A stretch of DNA of 64,000 nt from an uncultured Opitutales bacterium (GCA_943789375.1 CALSTX010000006.1:1-64000); one strand, 5' to 3'. Shown: positions 46,175 to 56,117, numbered from the stretch's first letter. Translations and numbers: made by a program. Notes: generated by a model from the letters alone, not told the origin.

Positions 46175-47896
46175 ATGAAGCAGTCCCTTTTATACACCCA
46201 TCGATTATCCAACATAAAACTCCCATTGGAGCATAAGCCAGGGGACTTACGGCAGGCAGTTCTTTCTTGTCTTCAATTAGATGATCAAGAATTAAGAGAT
46301 ATTTTTGTCTATCGTCGTGGATACGATGCCCGGAAAAAGACAAATATTCATTTCACTTACACCTTGGATTTATGTTTTTCTGACAGTGTAGATATTACAA
46401 ATCTTGTAGAGAAATACCAGCTCCAGCCAGCTCCAAATATGGCTTACCAACCGTTGTTTTCTCAAGCTGAGGGAGCTTCCTATACTCAGGGGAATGGTTA
46501 TCAGCGTCCAGTTGTTATTGGGACTGGGCCCTGTGGCTTATTTGCGGCATTGACCTTGGCTCAACTCGGCTTGGAGCCTTTAGTTCTCGAACGTGGCAAA
46601 GCGGTGCGAGAAAGAACCAAAGATACTTGGGGCTTTTGGCGTAAGCAGCTTTTTAAGGAAGAAAGTAATGTCCAGTTTGGCGAGGGTGGAGCTGGTACTT
46701 TTTCGGACGGTAAATTATGGAGCCAGGTAAAAGATCCTCGGTATTTAGGCAGGAAAGTGATGGAGGAGATGGTAAAGGGTGGGGCACCGGAAGAAATTCT
46801 TTATGTAAGTAAACCCCATGTGGGGACTTTTCGCTTGGTTAAAATTGTCGAGTATTTGCGGGCAGAAATTGAACGCCTGGGTGGAGAGATTCGATTTTCA
46901 ACCAAGGTTGAAGAGGTGTATCGAGACGAGGACAGAATCACGGGTTTAAAAACATGCAATATTGAAACCGGAGAGAAGGACGAGATTGAGTCATCCCGGG
47001 TTATTTTGGCCATTGGTCACAGTGCCCGGGATACCTTTGAGATGCTGCACTCCCAGGAAGTTTTTATTGAACCCAAAGCCTTCTCGGTTGGTTTTCGCAT
47101 CGAACACCCTCAGGGCTTAATTGACCGGGCCCGATTTGGAAGTAATGATCGCTTTCCAGGTCACCCCCAGAAGATTGTGGAGCATGTAGGTGCCGCTGAT
47201 TATAAATTAGTTCATCATGCAAAAAATGGACGGAGTGTTTACAGTTTTTGTATGTGTCCCGGCGGCACAGTGGTAGCGGCAACATCGGAAACCGGGCGGG
47301 TCGTAACCAATGGAATGAGCCAGTACTCGAGGCTTGAGAGAAATGCCAATGCCGGAGTTGTTGTAGGAATTGAGCCGGAAGATTTTGGTGCGGATATGAA
47401 GAACCCTCTTGCCGGTATTGGTTTTCAGCGAGAAATTGAAGCGCTGGCTTTCAAGCTGGGAGGAGAAAATTATTTTGCTCCGGGCCAATTAGTTGGAGAT
47501 TTTTTAAGAGGGAAAATAAGTAAAAGCCTTGGTAAAGTGGAGCCCTCTTACAAGCCTGGGGTTTTATTGACCGACCTTACGGGCAGGCAGGTCACCCCTC
47601 TTTTTCCTGAATATGTAATCGAGGCAATTCAGGAAGCACTACCCGAATTTGGAAAGCAGATTAAAGGTTTTGACCGATCGGATGCCTTACTGACTGGAGT
47701 GGAAACTCGCACAAGTGCTCCTATTCGAATTCGCCGGAATGGTGAAAAGCACCCGTCCGCTTTTCAGTCGGTAAACACTTCCGGTCTATACCCTGCCGGA
47801 GAAGGTGCAGGGTATGCGGGAGGCATTATGAGTGCCGCAATAGATGGAATAAAAGTGGCCGAAGCTTTGGCCAAAACCTTTAGCAATTCAACCTAA
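46175..47896 (+). CDS. FAD-dependent dehydrogenase, COG2509 type
   Basis: A 573-residue flavoprotein. After an N-terminal small domain of about 110 residues comes the FAD-binding Rossmann motif VVIGTGPCGLFAALTLAQLG, then QFGEGGAGTFSDGKLWSQ and the ATG-type strand VILAIGHSARDT. C-terminal motifs are GVETRTSAPIRIRR and GLYPAGEGAGYAGGIMSAA. This whole layout is that of the uncharacterised COG2509 dehydrogenases. Substrate is unknown. It stands alone between a divergent AIM24 gene and a convergent DUF6172 gene, 20 bases away. Confidence 0.9.
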   Translation: MKQSLLYTHRLSNIKLPLEHKPGDLRQAVLSCLQLDDQELRDIFVYRRGYDARKKTNIHFTYTLDLCFSDSVDITNLVEKYQLQPAPNMAYQPLFSQAEGASYTQGNGYQRPVVIGTGPCGLFAALTLAQLGLEPLVLERGKAVRERTKDTWGFWRKQLFKEESNVQFGEGGAGTFSDGKLWSQVKDPRYLGRKVMEEMVKGGAPEEILYVSKPHVGTFRLVKIVEYLRAEIERLGGEIRFSTKVEEVYRDEDRITGLKTCNIETGEKDEIESSRVILAIGHSARDTFEMLHSQEVFIEPKAFSVGFRIEHPQGLIDRARFGSNDRFPGHPQKIVEHVGAADYKLVHHAKNGRSVYSFCMCPGGTVVAATSETGRVVTNGMSQYSRLERNANAGVVVGIEPEDFGADMKNPLAGIGFQREIEALAFKLGGENYFAPGQLVGDFLRGKISKSLGKVEPSYKPGVLLTDLTGRQVTPLFPEYVIEAIQEALPEFGKQIKGFDRSDALLTGVETRTSAPIRIRRNGEKHPSAFQSVNTSGLYPAGEGAGYAGGIMSAAIDGIKVAEALAKTFSNST

Positions 47897-47916
47897 TCAA
47901 AAGGTCCGGTTTTGTC

Positions 47917-48222
47917 TTATGATTGTGAGGAAGCTTTTTCCTTTTTTAGACGATGACCATGCTTGGGTAAAATTTCTAAATACAGCGAAGGGAGTTCTAG
48001 TTTTTCTGCTTCGCTGATAAACTTATCAATTTCCGCAAGATGAATATCTTTGGCTTCATTTGCAGAAGCGCCGAATCTGCATCCAAAGTCCCAAAAATCA
48101 ACTCCTTTCGGTAATTCCTTTCTACGACTCCTTTTGATGTATTTACGAGCCTCCGCCCGGACAGATTCAATCATCCTGGGGTACTTAATTTTTTCGTGAG
48201 TTAAAGGGAATGTTTTTTTCAT
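47917..48222 (-). CDS. DUF6172 family protein
   Basis: A 101-residue basic protein. It matches the DUF6172 pattern I remember: MKKTFPLTHEKIKYPRMIES, KGVDFWDFGCRFG and LYLEILPKHGHR. No signal peptide. Function is unknown; it is a small cytoplasmic protein found in varied Gram-negative bacteria. It is followed by 250 bases without a gene on its 5' side. Confidence 0.8.
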   Translation of the reverse strand: MKKTFPLTHEKIKYPRMIESVRAEARKYIKRSRRKELPKGVDFWDFGCRFGASANEAKDIHLAEIDKFISEAEKLELPSLYLEILPKHGHRLKKEKASSQS

Positions 48223-48472
48223 AGTTTAGATTTGATCGGGTCATTTGTTTTGCCCAATTTTTAAATCATCCAGCAACATAGACACAGCGGGGTAATTGAT
48301 CCAATCTTATTCTCCTATAGTCACAGTTTAAGTAAGTCTAACTTTACCTTTATTCCAGGTGAAGAAAGAATGGGAGAATCCTTATTCCTCTTTTTTGTTT
48401 TTAGAGTCTGGTTTGGGAACTTAAAGAAAGTGATGGAGTTTATTGTGCAAGGGAAGTTGTACCAGAATTATC

Positions 48473-51400
48473 CTACTGAAGGTAGGAGAATTCTTTTAAA
48501 TTAAAAAGTGCATGGGCGAGGTCGTTCCAGGCACGGTGATCTTTCTGACCGTAAAGTTTTCCCTGCCTGTCTAAAAAGGTAAGAAGTTGATTTGTCTTTG
48601 ATTCATCTGGTGGATGACCTACTGCCTGCTCGAACATATGTTGGGCTCTATTTTTGGAGTCTTGGATTTGGGTAGTGCTTTTCGCCCAGATCACCGCCAT
48701 ACGCTGGACAAAAGGATCGTTCATTAGGGTGAGGGCCTGGGCTGGAACATTGGAAGAGCCCCTTCTCCCCTTGGGGCCGAAAGGACTGGGCATGTCGAAG
48801 GCGAGGAGAAAGGGGTTGAGGAAATTGCGGTAAACCGCTTGGTAAACGGACCTTCGGCCATGCCCGTCTAGGGGACCGCTGGGTCGGGATCCGCGTCCGG
48901 TCATAAAAGCGGTACGATGAGTGGGCACGCCCTTTCCGTATGCCTTGGGGCTCAGCTTGCCTGAAACGGCGAGTAGGGCATCGCGTATCGCTTCCGCCTG
49001 CAACCGGCGAACCGGCATGTGGTGAAGCCACTTGTTTTGTGGGTCGACCATGGCAATTTTTTGTGGATCGATTCCGGGATGCGGGATGGATGCCTGCCCA
49101 TAGGTCTGAGAGAGTGTGATCTGACGAATCATCCGCTTGATGGACCATCCATTTTTGGCGAAATCATTGGCCAACCAGTCGAGTAGTTCCGGATGGCTGG
49201 GTGATTGTCCTTGGGGGCCGAAGTCGTCGGGTGTGGGTACAATGCCCCGGCCGAAGAGATGCAACCAGATTCGGTTGACCATCACCCGGGTAGTCAGCGG
49301 GTTTTCGGCACTTGCAATGAGGTTGGCCAATCCGAGGCGGTCTACTTCCTTGGAGCCAAGGGCTTCGAGATATCGGTGAGGCACTTCCTCGCCCAATGAT
49401 TTGTAACTCCCTCGAACATAGACTCGTGCGTTTTCTGGAGTTGCCTGACTCATGGTGAGAGCGAAGCGCGGGGCAGGTAAATCCTGGGCGAGCTTTTCTC
49501 CTGAAGAAATAAGTTGGCTGACTTCGGGTCGGTGTATGGATGAGTCTGCCAATCCGCGATGGAAAAACCAGTTGAGGAGCTCGGGGTTTTCAGACAGAAA
49601 GGCTTGGCTCAAAAGTTCTGCAGTTTTTTCAATACTGTCGGGGATGCCAAATTCAGTAAGTTTTCGAACCAAAGGATGAAACGAATGAGGGAGAGGTTTT
49701 TGGGCAAATCTTACCTGATCCACTTGGACATATCCGTCCCCATTGTCAGCGAATTCAAGGTAGGCTTTTTTGCCCGCATATTTCTTGATAGTTTTGGGTT
49801 CAATTTGAATCCATTTGAATGCACCTTTGCCATTGGTCTGCCTGCTGTCTTTTTTGTAAATGCTTCCTTTGAAAAGGAGTTCGCTGTAATTGGCCATTCC
49901 GTAGTTTTCGATAACCAAACGGACCATGCTTTTTTCAGCATTTAGTCGGATGTGAATGTTCTGATCAATTGAGAAGATGGGGGAGCGCAGGGTGCCCACC
50001 TGTTTTTTTCCGTAGAAAGAACTATCAATAGAAGGAGTCTCGATGTAAGGTCTTTTAGAATCAAACCTAAGCTTATTTTCGTGCGTTAATTGAAAAGCCT
50101 GTCCAGTTCTTAGCCAACCATCGGGCAATTCACCTTTTGAGAAATCTGCGAATAGTGTGCTATTCAAAATGTAGTTGGCGTAGGCACTGTCTTGTTGAGT
50201 CCAATTGTGCCCCTTCGCTTGTTCGGGCCGCAAAATAAAGTCTTGCAGAAATTTTTCTGGAGACCAGTGATCAGATTTTTTGTTTTTGGTGATGAGAGAA
50301 ATCCATTGTTTGATCAATTCGTGCGAGCTGTTAGAAAGCTTGGATAATTCTGCAACTTCTGCGGGCGTTATAGCGGGGCGAGTGTGGTCATCCCATGCCC
50401 GACTGGCAAAAACGATCTGATCCAAAAAGAAGGGCTGGGGTACTTTCCAGGAAATTCTCAGTCGACCCATTTTATTGACGAACTTGGATGCATCTAAAGA
50501 GATTGGGGCAAGATTTTTTTCGGTCTTTGGGGAGGCATGTAAAGCGACTTTGCCATCCACAATTAGTTCCAACCGATTATGGGGGGAAAGGTTTCCGCCG
50601 ATCAAAAGGTTGAGGTAGGGCTGCTTGATGGTGAAATTTGGGCTGACCCAGGTCAGAGGTTCCCGACTGTTAAAGGCCCGGGTATCAAACCATTTAGAGC
50701 CTCGTGCACCTTTGGTAGAGGACGCATTTACTTCAGCAGTATTGAGCGCAGAGGCATTGGCGTCCCGATGTGCAAGCGTCCATTTATCCAATCCATTCTC
50801 AAAGTCATCGATGAGTTGACCTTCCCATGGGTCGGGGAGGGGTTCTTTTTGTTTTTTACGGATCAGGTTGGCTGCGACGATGAAGGACTGAATGATTTTC
50901 TCGGGGTTACTTGGGGAGACGGTTTTCAAAGAAGTGGATCCGAGTAATTTTTTCTGTTTGGCAAGAGTCTTTTCTCTCCAACCCCAGACATCCAGGGGGT
51001 AGTCCACTTTGGCTGAGCTGTTTAAAAAGCCGGTAAGAGCGTAGTAATCGGCTGTGGAGATGGCGTCAAATTTGTGATCATGGCAACGGGCACAGGAAAT
51101 CGTCAGTCCCTGGAATGCCTTGCTCATCACATCAATCTGGTTGTCCTGGTGGTCCGATTCGTTTTGCAAAACATCGGTTGGCCCATGGGTGGCGTCGTGA
51201 AAGTACCAAAAGCCCGTGCCAATGACTGATTCATTGTACCCTTCTGTCGGGTGTCGTCGGGGTTTTTCCAGGAGGTCACCGGCGAGGTGCTCGCGAATGA
51301 AGTTATCATAGGGCACATCCTCATTAAATGCTCGGATGACATAGTCCCGATATTCGTGAGCATGATCAATTTCAAAATCAAATTCATGTCCATAGGTGTC

Positions 51401-52165
51401 CGCGTATCGAACCAGGTCCATCCAGTGTCGTGCCCACTTTTCTCCAAAGTGAGTGGAGGCGAGCAATTCATCTACGATTTGCTCTTTGGTTTGTTCCAGA
51501 GATCTTGCGAGTTGCTCCGGGCTGGGGGGTAGCCCGATTAGATCAAAATAGACCCTTCGTACCCAGGTGCGTTGGTCCGCAGGCAGGGCAGGTTTCAAGC
51601 CTATGTCATCCACTTTTTTCTGAACAAAGCGGTCGATCGCAGAGGTTGCTTCCTTGGCACCTTGGGTTGGGGGAAGAGCGGGCGACTTGACTAGTCTCCA
51701 ACTCCAATGTTCGGTAAACCGTTTTTGCAGGTCAAATTTCTCCACAAGTCCCTCCTTTTCCTCTACTTTGGGCCGCGGGTCGGGAGCCCCCATCGCCACC
51801 CATTTTTCCAAGATGGCAATTTCCTCGTCTTCGATCTTGTACTTCGGAGGCATCGCATCTACCAGTTCTTCAGTGTGCCTGACTGCATCGATGACCATAC
51901 TTTCGACAAGGTCACCGGGAATGATCGCAGGTCCGCCTACGCCTCCGGTTGCCCATCCCCATTTTGAATCGAGGAAGAGTTTCCCCTTTAGTTTTTTCGC
52001 CTGATTCGAATGACAGTCGTAGCAATGCTCGGCCAGAAGGGGGCGCACCTTAGACTCAAAAAAATCGCTTTGTTCCGTAGTGAGCTGGTCCGGCTGGATC
52101 TTCCCTTCTGCACAGGTCAGGTGACCGAGTAAAAAGATTCCGAGGGTTGTAAGAAAACACTTCAT
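48473..52165 (-). CDS. PSCyt1/PSCyt2/PSD1 domain secreted protein (DUF1549/DUF1553)
   Basis: A large secreted protein of 1,230 residues. The signal peptide (1-19) is followed by PSCyt1 (about 30-115) with a c-type haem motif CYDCH at 48-52 and MPPKY. PSCyt2 (DUF1549, about 170-375) follows, with DLIGLPPSPEQLARSL and a second CxxCH in SCARCHDHKFD. A middle part of about 400 residues has jelly-roll-like pieces (DDFENGLDKWTL, FADNGDGYVQVDQV). PSD1 (DUF1553, about 930-1180) has TTRVMVNRIWLHLFGRG and GRRSVYQAVYRNFLNP. It starts 13 bases after the DUF1501 stop, forming a two-gene operon. These pairs are frequent in Planctomycetes and Verrucomicrobia and are linked to polysaccharide or sulfated-glycan use (association, not proof). 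Confidence 0.92.
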   Translation of the reverse strand: MKCFLTTLGIFLLGHLTCAEGKIQPDQLTTEQSDFFESKVRPLLAEHCYDCHSNQAKKLKGKLFLDSKWGWATGGVGGPAIIPGDLVESMVIDAVRHTEELVDAMPPKYKIEDEEIAILEKWVAMGAPDPRPKVEEKEGLVEKFDLQKRFTEHWSWRLVKSPALPPTQGAKEATSAIDRFVQKKVDDIGLKPALPADQRTWVRRVYFDLIGLPPSPEQLARSLEQTKEQIVDELLASTHFGEKWARHWMDLVRYADTYGHEFDFEIDHAHEYRDYVIRAFNEDVPYDNFIREHLAGDLLEKPRRHPTEGYNESVIGTGFWYFHDATHGPTDVLQNESDHQDNQIDVMSKAFQGLTISCARCHDHKFDAISTADYYALTGFLNSSAKVDYPLDVWGWREKTLAKQKKLLGSTSLKTVSPSNPEKIIQSFIVAANLIRKKQKEPLPDPWEGQLIDDFENGLDKWTLAHRDANASALNTAEVNASSTKGARGSKWFDTRAFNSREPLTWVSPNFTIKQPYLNLLIGGNLSPHNRLELIVDGKVALHASPKTEKNLAPISLDASKFVNKMGRLRISWKVPQPFFLDQIVFASRAWDDHTRPAITPAEVAELSKLSNSSHELIKQWISLITKNKKSDHWSPEKFLQDFILRPEQAKGHNWTQQDSAYANYILNSTLFADFSKGELPDGWLRTGQAFQLTHENKLRFDSKRPYIETPSIDSSFYGKKQVGTLRSPIFSIDQNIHIRLNAEKSMVRLVIENYGMANYSELLFKGSIYKKDSRQTNGKGAFKWIQIEPKTIKKYAGKKAYLEFADNGDGYVQVDQVRFAQKPLPHSFHPLVRKLTEFGIPDSIEKTAELLSQAFLSENPELLNWFFHRGLADSSIHRPEVSQLISSGEKLAQDLPAPRFALTMSQATPENARVYVRGSYKSLGEEVPHRYLEALGSKEVDRLGLANLIASAENPLTTRVMVNRIWLHLFGRGIVPTPDDFGPQGQSPSHPELLDWLANDFAKNGWSIKRMIRQITLSQTYGQASIPHPGIDPQKIAMVDPQNKWLHHMPVRRLQAEAIRDALLAVSGKLSPKAYGKGVPTHRTAFMTGRGSRPSGPLDGHGRRSVYQAVYRNFLNPFLLAFDMPSPFGPKGRRGSSNVPAQALTLMNDPFVQRMAVIWAKSTTQIQDSKNRAQHMFEQAVGHPPDESKTNQLLTFLDRQGKLYGQKDHRAWNDLAHALFNLKEFSYLQ

Positions 52166-52178
52166 TGATCAGGGAGCG

Positions 52179-53606
52179 TTAGGCCAGGATTTGTTTAATG
52201 ATGTGACCGTGCACATCCGTAAGACGCATATCTCTACCACTAAAACGGAAGGTACTTTTGGTATGCTCGATTCCCAACAGGTGGAGCATGGTCGCATGCA
52301 GATCATGGATATCCCATTTGTCTTCGATCGCCTTGTACCCAAAATCATCCGTCCTGCCCACACTTGAACCACCTTGGACCCCGCCACCCGCCATCCAGAT
52401 GGTAAAGCCAAATGGATTGTGATCGCGCCCATTGGCTCCCTGCGCGAAAGGGGTACGGCCGAACTCTCCGGCCCATACGATGAGGGTTTCATCGAGCATG
52501 CCTCTGGCTTTTAGATCCTGAATCAGCCCGGTGATCGGTTGGTCGATGGTTAGGCAGTTCTTATTGTGCCCGTCCACCAAGTCTTTGTGTTGGTCCCATC
52601 GATCCCCGTTGCCACCGGGGCAGGTTAGTTCGATGAAGCGAACGCCCCGTTCGACCAGACGGCGGGCAATGAGGCATTGCTTGCCAAAGGTCTGGGTATT
52701 TTTGAAGGTAGAATCAAGGCCGTATAATTTCTTGGTCGCCTCAGTTTCGCCCCGTAGGTCGGTTAGTTCAGGAACCGAACTTTGCATAAGGTATGCGGTT
52801 TCATAATTGCGAATTGCCGCTTCCACCTGAGGATCCCCCTGTAAATCTGCCAAGGTGGACTCATCAAGATCTCTGATCAGGTCGAGTTTGCTTCGTTGCA
52901 AGGCATCGTTCGGTTCTACCCGTTTCACATTTGCGATGGGGTTTTCGTTGGGCAAAAAGACTGATCCCTGATAAGAGGCGGGCAAGAAACCCGAGCCAAA
53001 GCAGTCCAGCCCACCGGGAGGGATTAGACCTCCATTGAGAACGACAAAGCCGGGAAGGTTTTGGTTCTCGGTGCCCAACCCATATCCGAACCATGCTCCC
53101 ATGCTTGGACGTCCCTGGAAGCCAGAACCTGTGTGTAGAAAGTAATTGGCGGAGGTGTGCTCGGCAAAAGGGGAGGTCATCGACTTGACCATCGCCAGTT
53201 CATCCGCCACTCCAGAGAGATGCGGAAAGAGGGAACTTATCCAGTGCCCGCATTCCCCGTGTTGCTTGAAATCCCACTGTCCCTGAAGAACTTTGCCGAC
53301 ATTATCAAACTGGGTACGCTCCAATTTGCCAATGGCAGTTCGGGGATCCTGTCCGTTGTATTTCTTGAGTGCGGGCTTGTAATCAAAGGTATCTACCTGT
53401 GAGGGCGCTCCGTCCATATAAAGAAAAATTACACTCTTCGCCTTGGGCGGAAAATGAGTGGGCTTGGGGGCGAGGGGATTGTTGAGGATTGGCGATCGCC
53501 CTTCAGCACTCAAGGCAGATAGGGCGACGGCACCAAAGCCATTGGCGCACCAGCGAAGCATATCACGCCGGTTAGTTGGTTGATGGAGGAAGTTGTTACA
53601 GTGCAT
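52179..53606 (-). CDS. DUF1501 family secreted protein
   Basis: A 475-residue protein of the DUF1501 family, with an alkaline-phosphatase-like fold (family knowledge). A twin-arginine-like N-terminus (RRDMLRWCANGFGAVALSAL) suggests Tat export. Motifs are FLYMDGAPSQVDTFDYKP, FAEHTSANYFLHTGSGFQG, VRFIELTCPGGNGDRWDQH and VWAGEFGRTPFAQG followed by GRDHNPFGFT. It is the first gene of the operon with the PSD1 protein, the standard pairing. The divergent gene across 282 bases is an AraC-type regulator, which could control it (inference from position). Confidence 0.92.
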   Translation of the reverse strand: MHCNNFLHQPTNRRDMLRWCANGFGAVALSALSAEGRSPILNNPLAPKPTHFPPKAKSVIFLYMDGAPSQVDTFDYKPALKKYNGQDPRTAIGKLERTQFDNVGKVLQGQWDFKQHGECGHWISSLFPHLSGVADELAMVKSMTSPFAEHTSANYFLHTGSGFQGRPSMGAWFGYGLGTENQNLPGFVVLNGGLIPPGGLDCFGSGFLPASYQGSVFLPNENPIANVKRVEPNDALQRSKLDLIRDLDESTLADLQGDPQVEAAIRNYETAYLMQSSVPELTDLRGETEATKKLYGLDSTFKNTQTFGKQCLIARRLVERGVRFIELTCPGGNGDRWDQHKDLVDGHNKNCLTIDQPITGLIQDLKARGMLDETLIVWAGEFGRTPFAQGANGRDHNPFGFTIWMAGGGVQGGSSVGRTDDFGYKAIEDKWDIHDLHATMLHLLGIEHTKSTFRFSGRDMRLTDVHGHIIKQILA

Positions 53607-53888
53607 GGGCTATATATGTTTTGTTAAAGTCTTACCCTATCTTCTATTTCGCAATCAAGAACTTGGCAAGAGACCCAATTCCATTTTGGGAATGGGTGGG
53701 TGGAAGTTTGAGCTTGGCTCAATAACTTTTTCTCCGTCTTCTCTTACCTGCATATCAATTGTTGTCTATTTATGGTTCCAGTGATTGGTGTAAAGGTTTG
53801 GTTTTATAAAAATATAATAGACTAATTTTCTGATTTTAGGAATATATATTATTGACTATGGAATATCTATATTTGACATCTATTTGGT

Positions 53889-54758
53889 ATGCAAAAAATG
53901 AAAAAAAGTAATCTGCACTTTGCGGACTTAGTCGCGGATGCCCGGCAATTTTTCTTGGGGCTTCCCCAGAAAGAAAATTCTTTTACTATTGTAAGTGTTG
54001 GATGTGAAAGTTGTTTGCCCGGTTACACCGTCGATCGAGGAGGATTAAGTTTCTCGGTGATGGAACTGGTGGTTGAGGGCGAGGGGAAGGTGGTACTAAA
54101 TGGTGTTACCCATTCGTTGTCTCCCGGTTCATTGTTTTTTTATCAGAACGGGGTTGCTCACAGGATTAAGAACAACAATCGCAAACCCATGCTTAAATAT
54201 TTTATCGCTTTCACGGGGAAAGATTCCATTTTAACTCATGCTGATTTCTTTTCGATGGAATCTGCATTTGTACGATTACAAAACTACCCAGAGTTGTCCG
54301 AACTCTTTGAATTGATTCTTATTAATACCGCTACCAGATCTTTGTTTTTCAGAGAAATTTGTATCAATCTTCTTCGGGTTCTTTTGCTAAAGGTCGGGCA
54401 AAACATTGATAGTCCATCAAATGTAGAGTCCGGAGCCTGGAGTACATATGAAAGGGTACTTCTTCATTTGCGAAAAAATTATCTTCGATTGAAGTCTATG
54501 AGCCAATTGGCGGAAGAAACTCATTTAGACCCCGCTTACCTCTCCCGGGTGTTTAAGCGTTTCCATAAGGAGTCACCTTACTCCTGCCTGGTGCGGATGA
54601 AAATGGAACATGCTGCTTCACTGCTGTTAAAGTCAGGGAAATTAATTAAGGAGGTAGCCTATGAGCTAAATTTTGAAAACCCCTATCATTTCTCCCGTAG
54701 TTTTAAAAACATTTTTGGAGTCTCACCTGAACAGTTTTCTAAGCGTTATGATCATTAA
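53889..54758 (+). CDS. AraC family transcriptional regulator
   Basis: A 289-residue one-component regulator. The N-terminal half is a cupin-like sensor (ELVVEGEGKVVLNGVTHSLS, PGSLFFYQNGVAHRIK). The C-terminal 100 residues hold two HTH motifs: MSQLAEETHLDPAYLSRVFK and KEVAYELNFENPYHFSRSFK, then GVSPEQF. This type usually binds a sugar. It is divergent from the DUF1501-PSD1 operon and 54 bases upstream of the protease gene, so both are candidate targets. Confidence 0.93.
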   Translation: MQKMKKSNLHFADLVADARQFFLGLPQKENSFTIVSVGCESCLPGYTVDRGGLSFSVMELVVEGEGKVVLNGVTHSLSPGSLFFYQNGVAHRIKNNNRKPMLKYFIAFTGKDSILTHADFFSMESAFVRLQNYPELSELFELILINTATRSLFFREICINLLRVLLLKVGQNIDSPSNVESGAWSTYERVLLHLRKNYLRLKSMSQLAEETHLDPAYLSRVFKRFHKESPYSCLVRMKMEHAASLLLKSGKLIKEVAYELNFENPYHFSRSFKNIFGVSPEQFSKRYDH

Positions 54759-54812
54759 TCTTAGAAATAAGTAGGCTTGATTAACTAGGAAAAAATTCGT
54801 TTTAAAAGACAT

Positions 54813-55640
54813 ATGAAACTTCCACTATTTTATATTATCATCATCTGTTCATCTCTTTTCTCTTTTGCTCAAAAACCAACTTCTCCTGTTTTGGAAGTGA
54901 AGTTAATCAAGGAAATTGCTTTGCTTATCGATAAGAATAAAACCATCCCGCTTACCGAATTAAAAAAACAGCTGAAAAATGTATCCGGTAAAAAAATAAA
55001 AATCCCCAAGGTATCCCCCTTTGTTTATGACCCCAAAAATCTATATGAGCTTTGCAAGCCATCGACCCTTATCGTGGCAAAATTATATAAGTGCGGACAT
55101 TGCACAAAATGGCATTCGGGAAGTGCCACTGGATTTCCACTTTCCAAGGATGGAGTTTTTGCCACCAATTATCATGTAATCGATCAAACTGATGGGGAAA
55201 CATTGGCGGTGATGGATACGGAAGGAAATATTTTTCCAGTTACAGATGTGCTAGCCGGAGACAAAAAATCGGATGTGGCTATTCTCCAAGCTTCTGGTGC
55301 CAAATTCCGGCCTCTTCCTCTAGGTGATCCTGCAGCGATCGGTTCTTCTGTTCATGTGATCAGTCACCCCGATGGAATGTTTTATTACTACTCGAAGGGA
55401 ATGGTTTCTCTATACGACGGGATCATGGGACCAGATCGCTCACTTAGAGAATGGATGATGATCTCCGCGGATTATGCACGGGGATCGAGTGGGGCGGCTG
55501 TATTAAATGACTTCGGCGAGGTAGTTGGCATGGTGGCAAGCACTGTGACCATAAACTATGAGAAACAAAAAAAGACCAACTCACAAATGGTTCTTCGCCT
55601 GTGTGCCCCCATCAATGCGATTCGTAAACTGATCGAATAA
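54813..55640 (+). CDS. Secreted trypsin-like serine protease
   Basis: A 275-residue protein with a signal peptide (about 1-19, ending FSFA). A helical, Lys-rich region to about residue 70 precedes a trypsin_2 domain. The triad is readable: His121 in TNYHVI, Asp154 in KKSDVAIL and Ser226 in YARGSSGAAV. Two close Cys in YKCGHCTKWHSG (94 and 97) could form a disulfide or bind metal. There is no PDZ domain, unlike DegP. It follows the AraC gene by 54 bases on the same strand. The gene is intact, and its end lies 12 bases from the end of the convergent truncated sulfatase. Confidence 0.88.
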   Translation: MKLPLFYIIIICSSLFSFAQKPTSPVLEVKLIKEIALLIDKNKTIPLTELKKQLKNVSGKKIKIPKVSPFVYDPKNLYELCKPSTLIVAKLYKCGHCTKWHSGSATGFPLSKDGVFATNYHVIDQTDGETLAVMDTEGNIFPVTDVLAGDKKSDVAILQASGAKFRPLPLGDPAAIGSSVHVISHPDGMFYYYSKGMVSLYDGIMGPDRSLREWMMISADYARGSSGAAVLNDFGEVVGMVASTVTINYEKQKKTNSQMVLRLCAPINAIRKLIE

Positions 55641-55652
55641 TACCTTGGGGAA

Positions 55653-56117
55653 TTACAGGAAAATGTTGGTGAGATAATTTAAGTTCTGGTTCATTTGCAC
55701 GGTTTTAGAACCTGCCTGCTGAAGAATGTCGGGCATGGTAAATACATCCGGTTTGATCAAGGCAGGTGAATTTGGTCCTGCAATACCAGTGCCTTTCACC
55801 CGAAAAGCATGGGTCCCTGTAAGCAGAGCATAGCGAGTTGGGGTGCAGGTGGAAGCAGAGCAGTAGCCACTGGTAAAGCGAAGGCCTTCCTTGGCTAATT
55901 GGTCAATGTGCAGGGTTTTGATATTTTCGGACTTAGCTCCATAACAGCCAACACCCCCATACCCTAGATCATCGGCCATAATGAGAATTATGTTTGGTTT
56001 CTCTTTTTTCAACTCAGCCGATTGAAGAATGGCAACCGTTGAACAAAACAACGCAAACGCTGCTGTCTTTTGGATGAAGCAGCGAAGGAATCTGGAACGG
56101 AATATACAAATCATCAT
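55653..56117 (-). pseudogene. Truncated sulfatase (N-terminal third)
   Basis: The 154 residues are the start of a secreted arylsulfatase-type protein: signal sequence (to about 33), metal-binding Asp pair in IILIMADDLGYGG (49-50), and the formylglycine motif CTPTR at 91-95 within YCSASTCTPTRYALLTG. After DILQQAGSKT the sequence becomes an unrelated tail and stops. Family members are normally 450-600 residues, so two thirds are missing, and the protease gene starts right behind the break. The truncation removes the other substrate and metal residues, so the product should be inactive. Formylglycine formation would need an active FGE elsewhere; the FGE-like domains at 36846-39827 lack the Cys. 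Confidence 0.8.
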
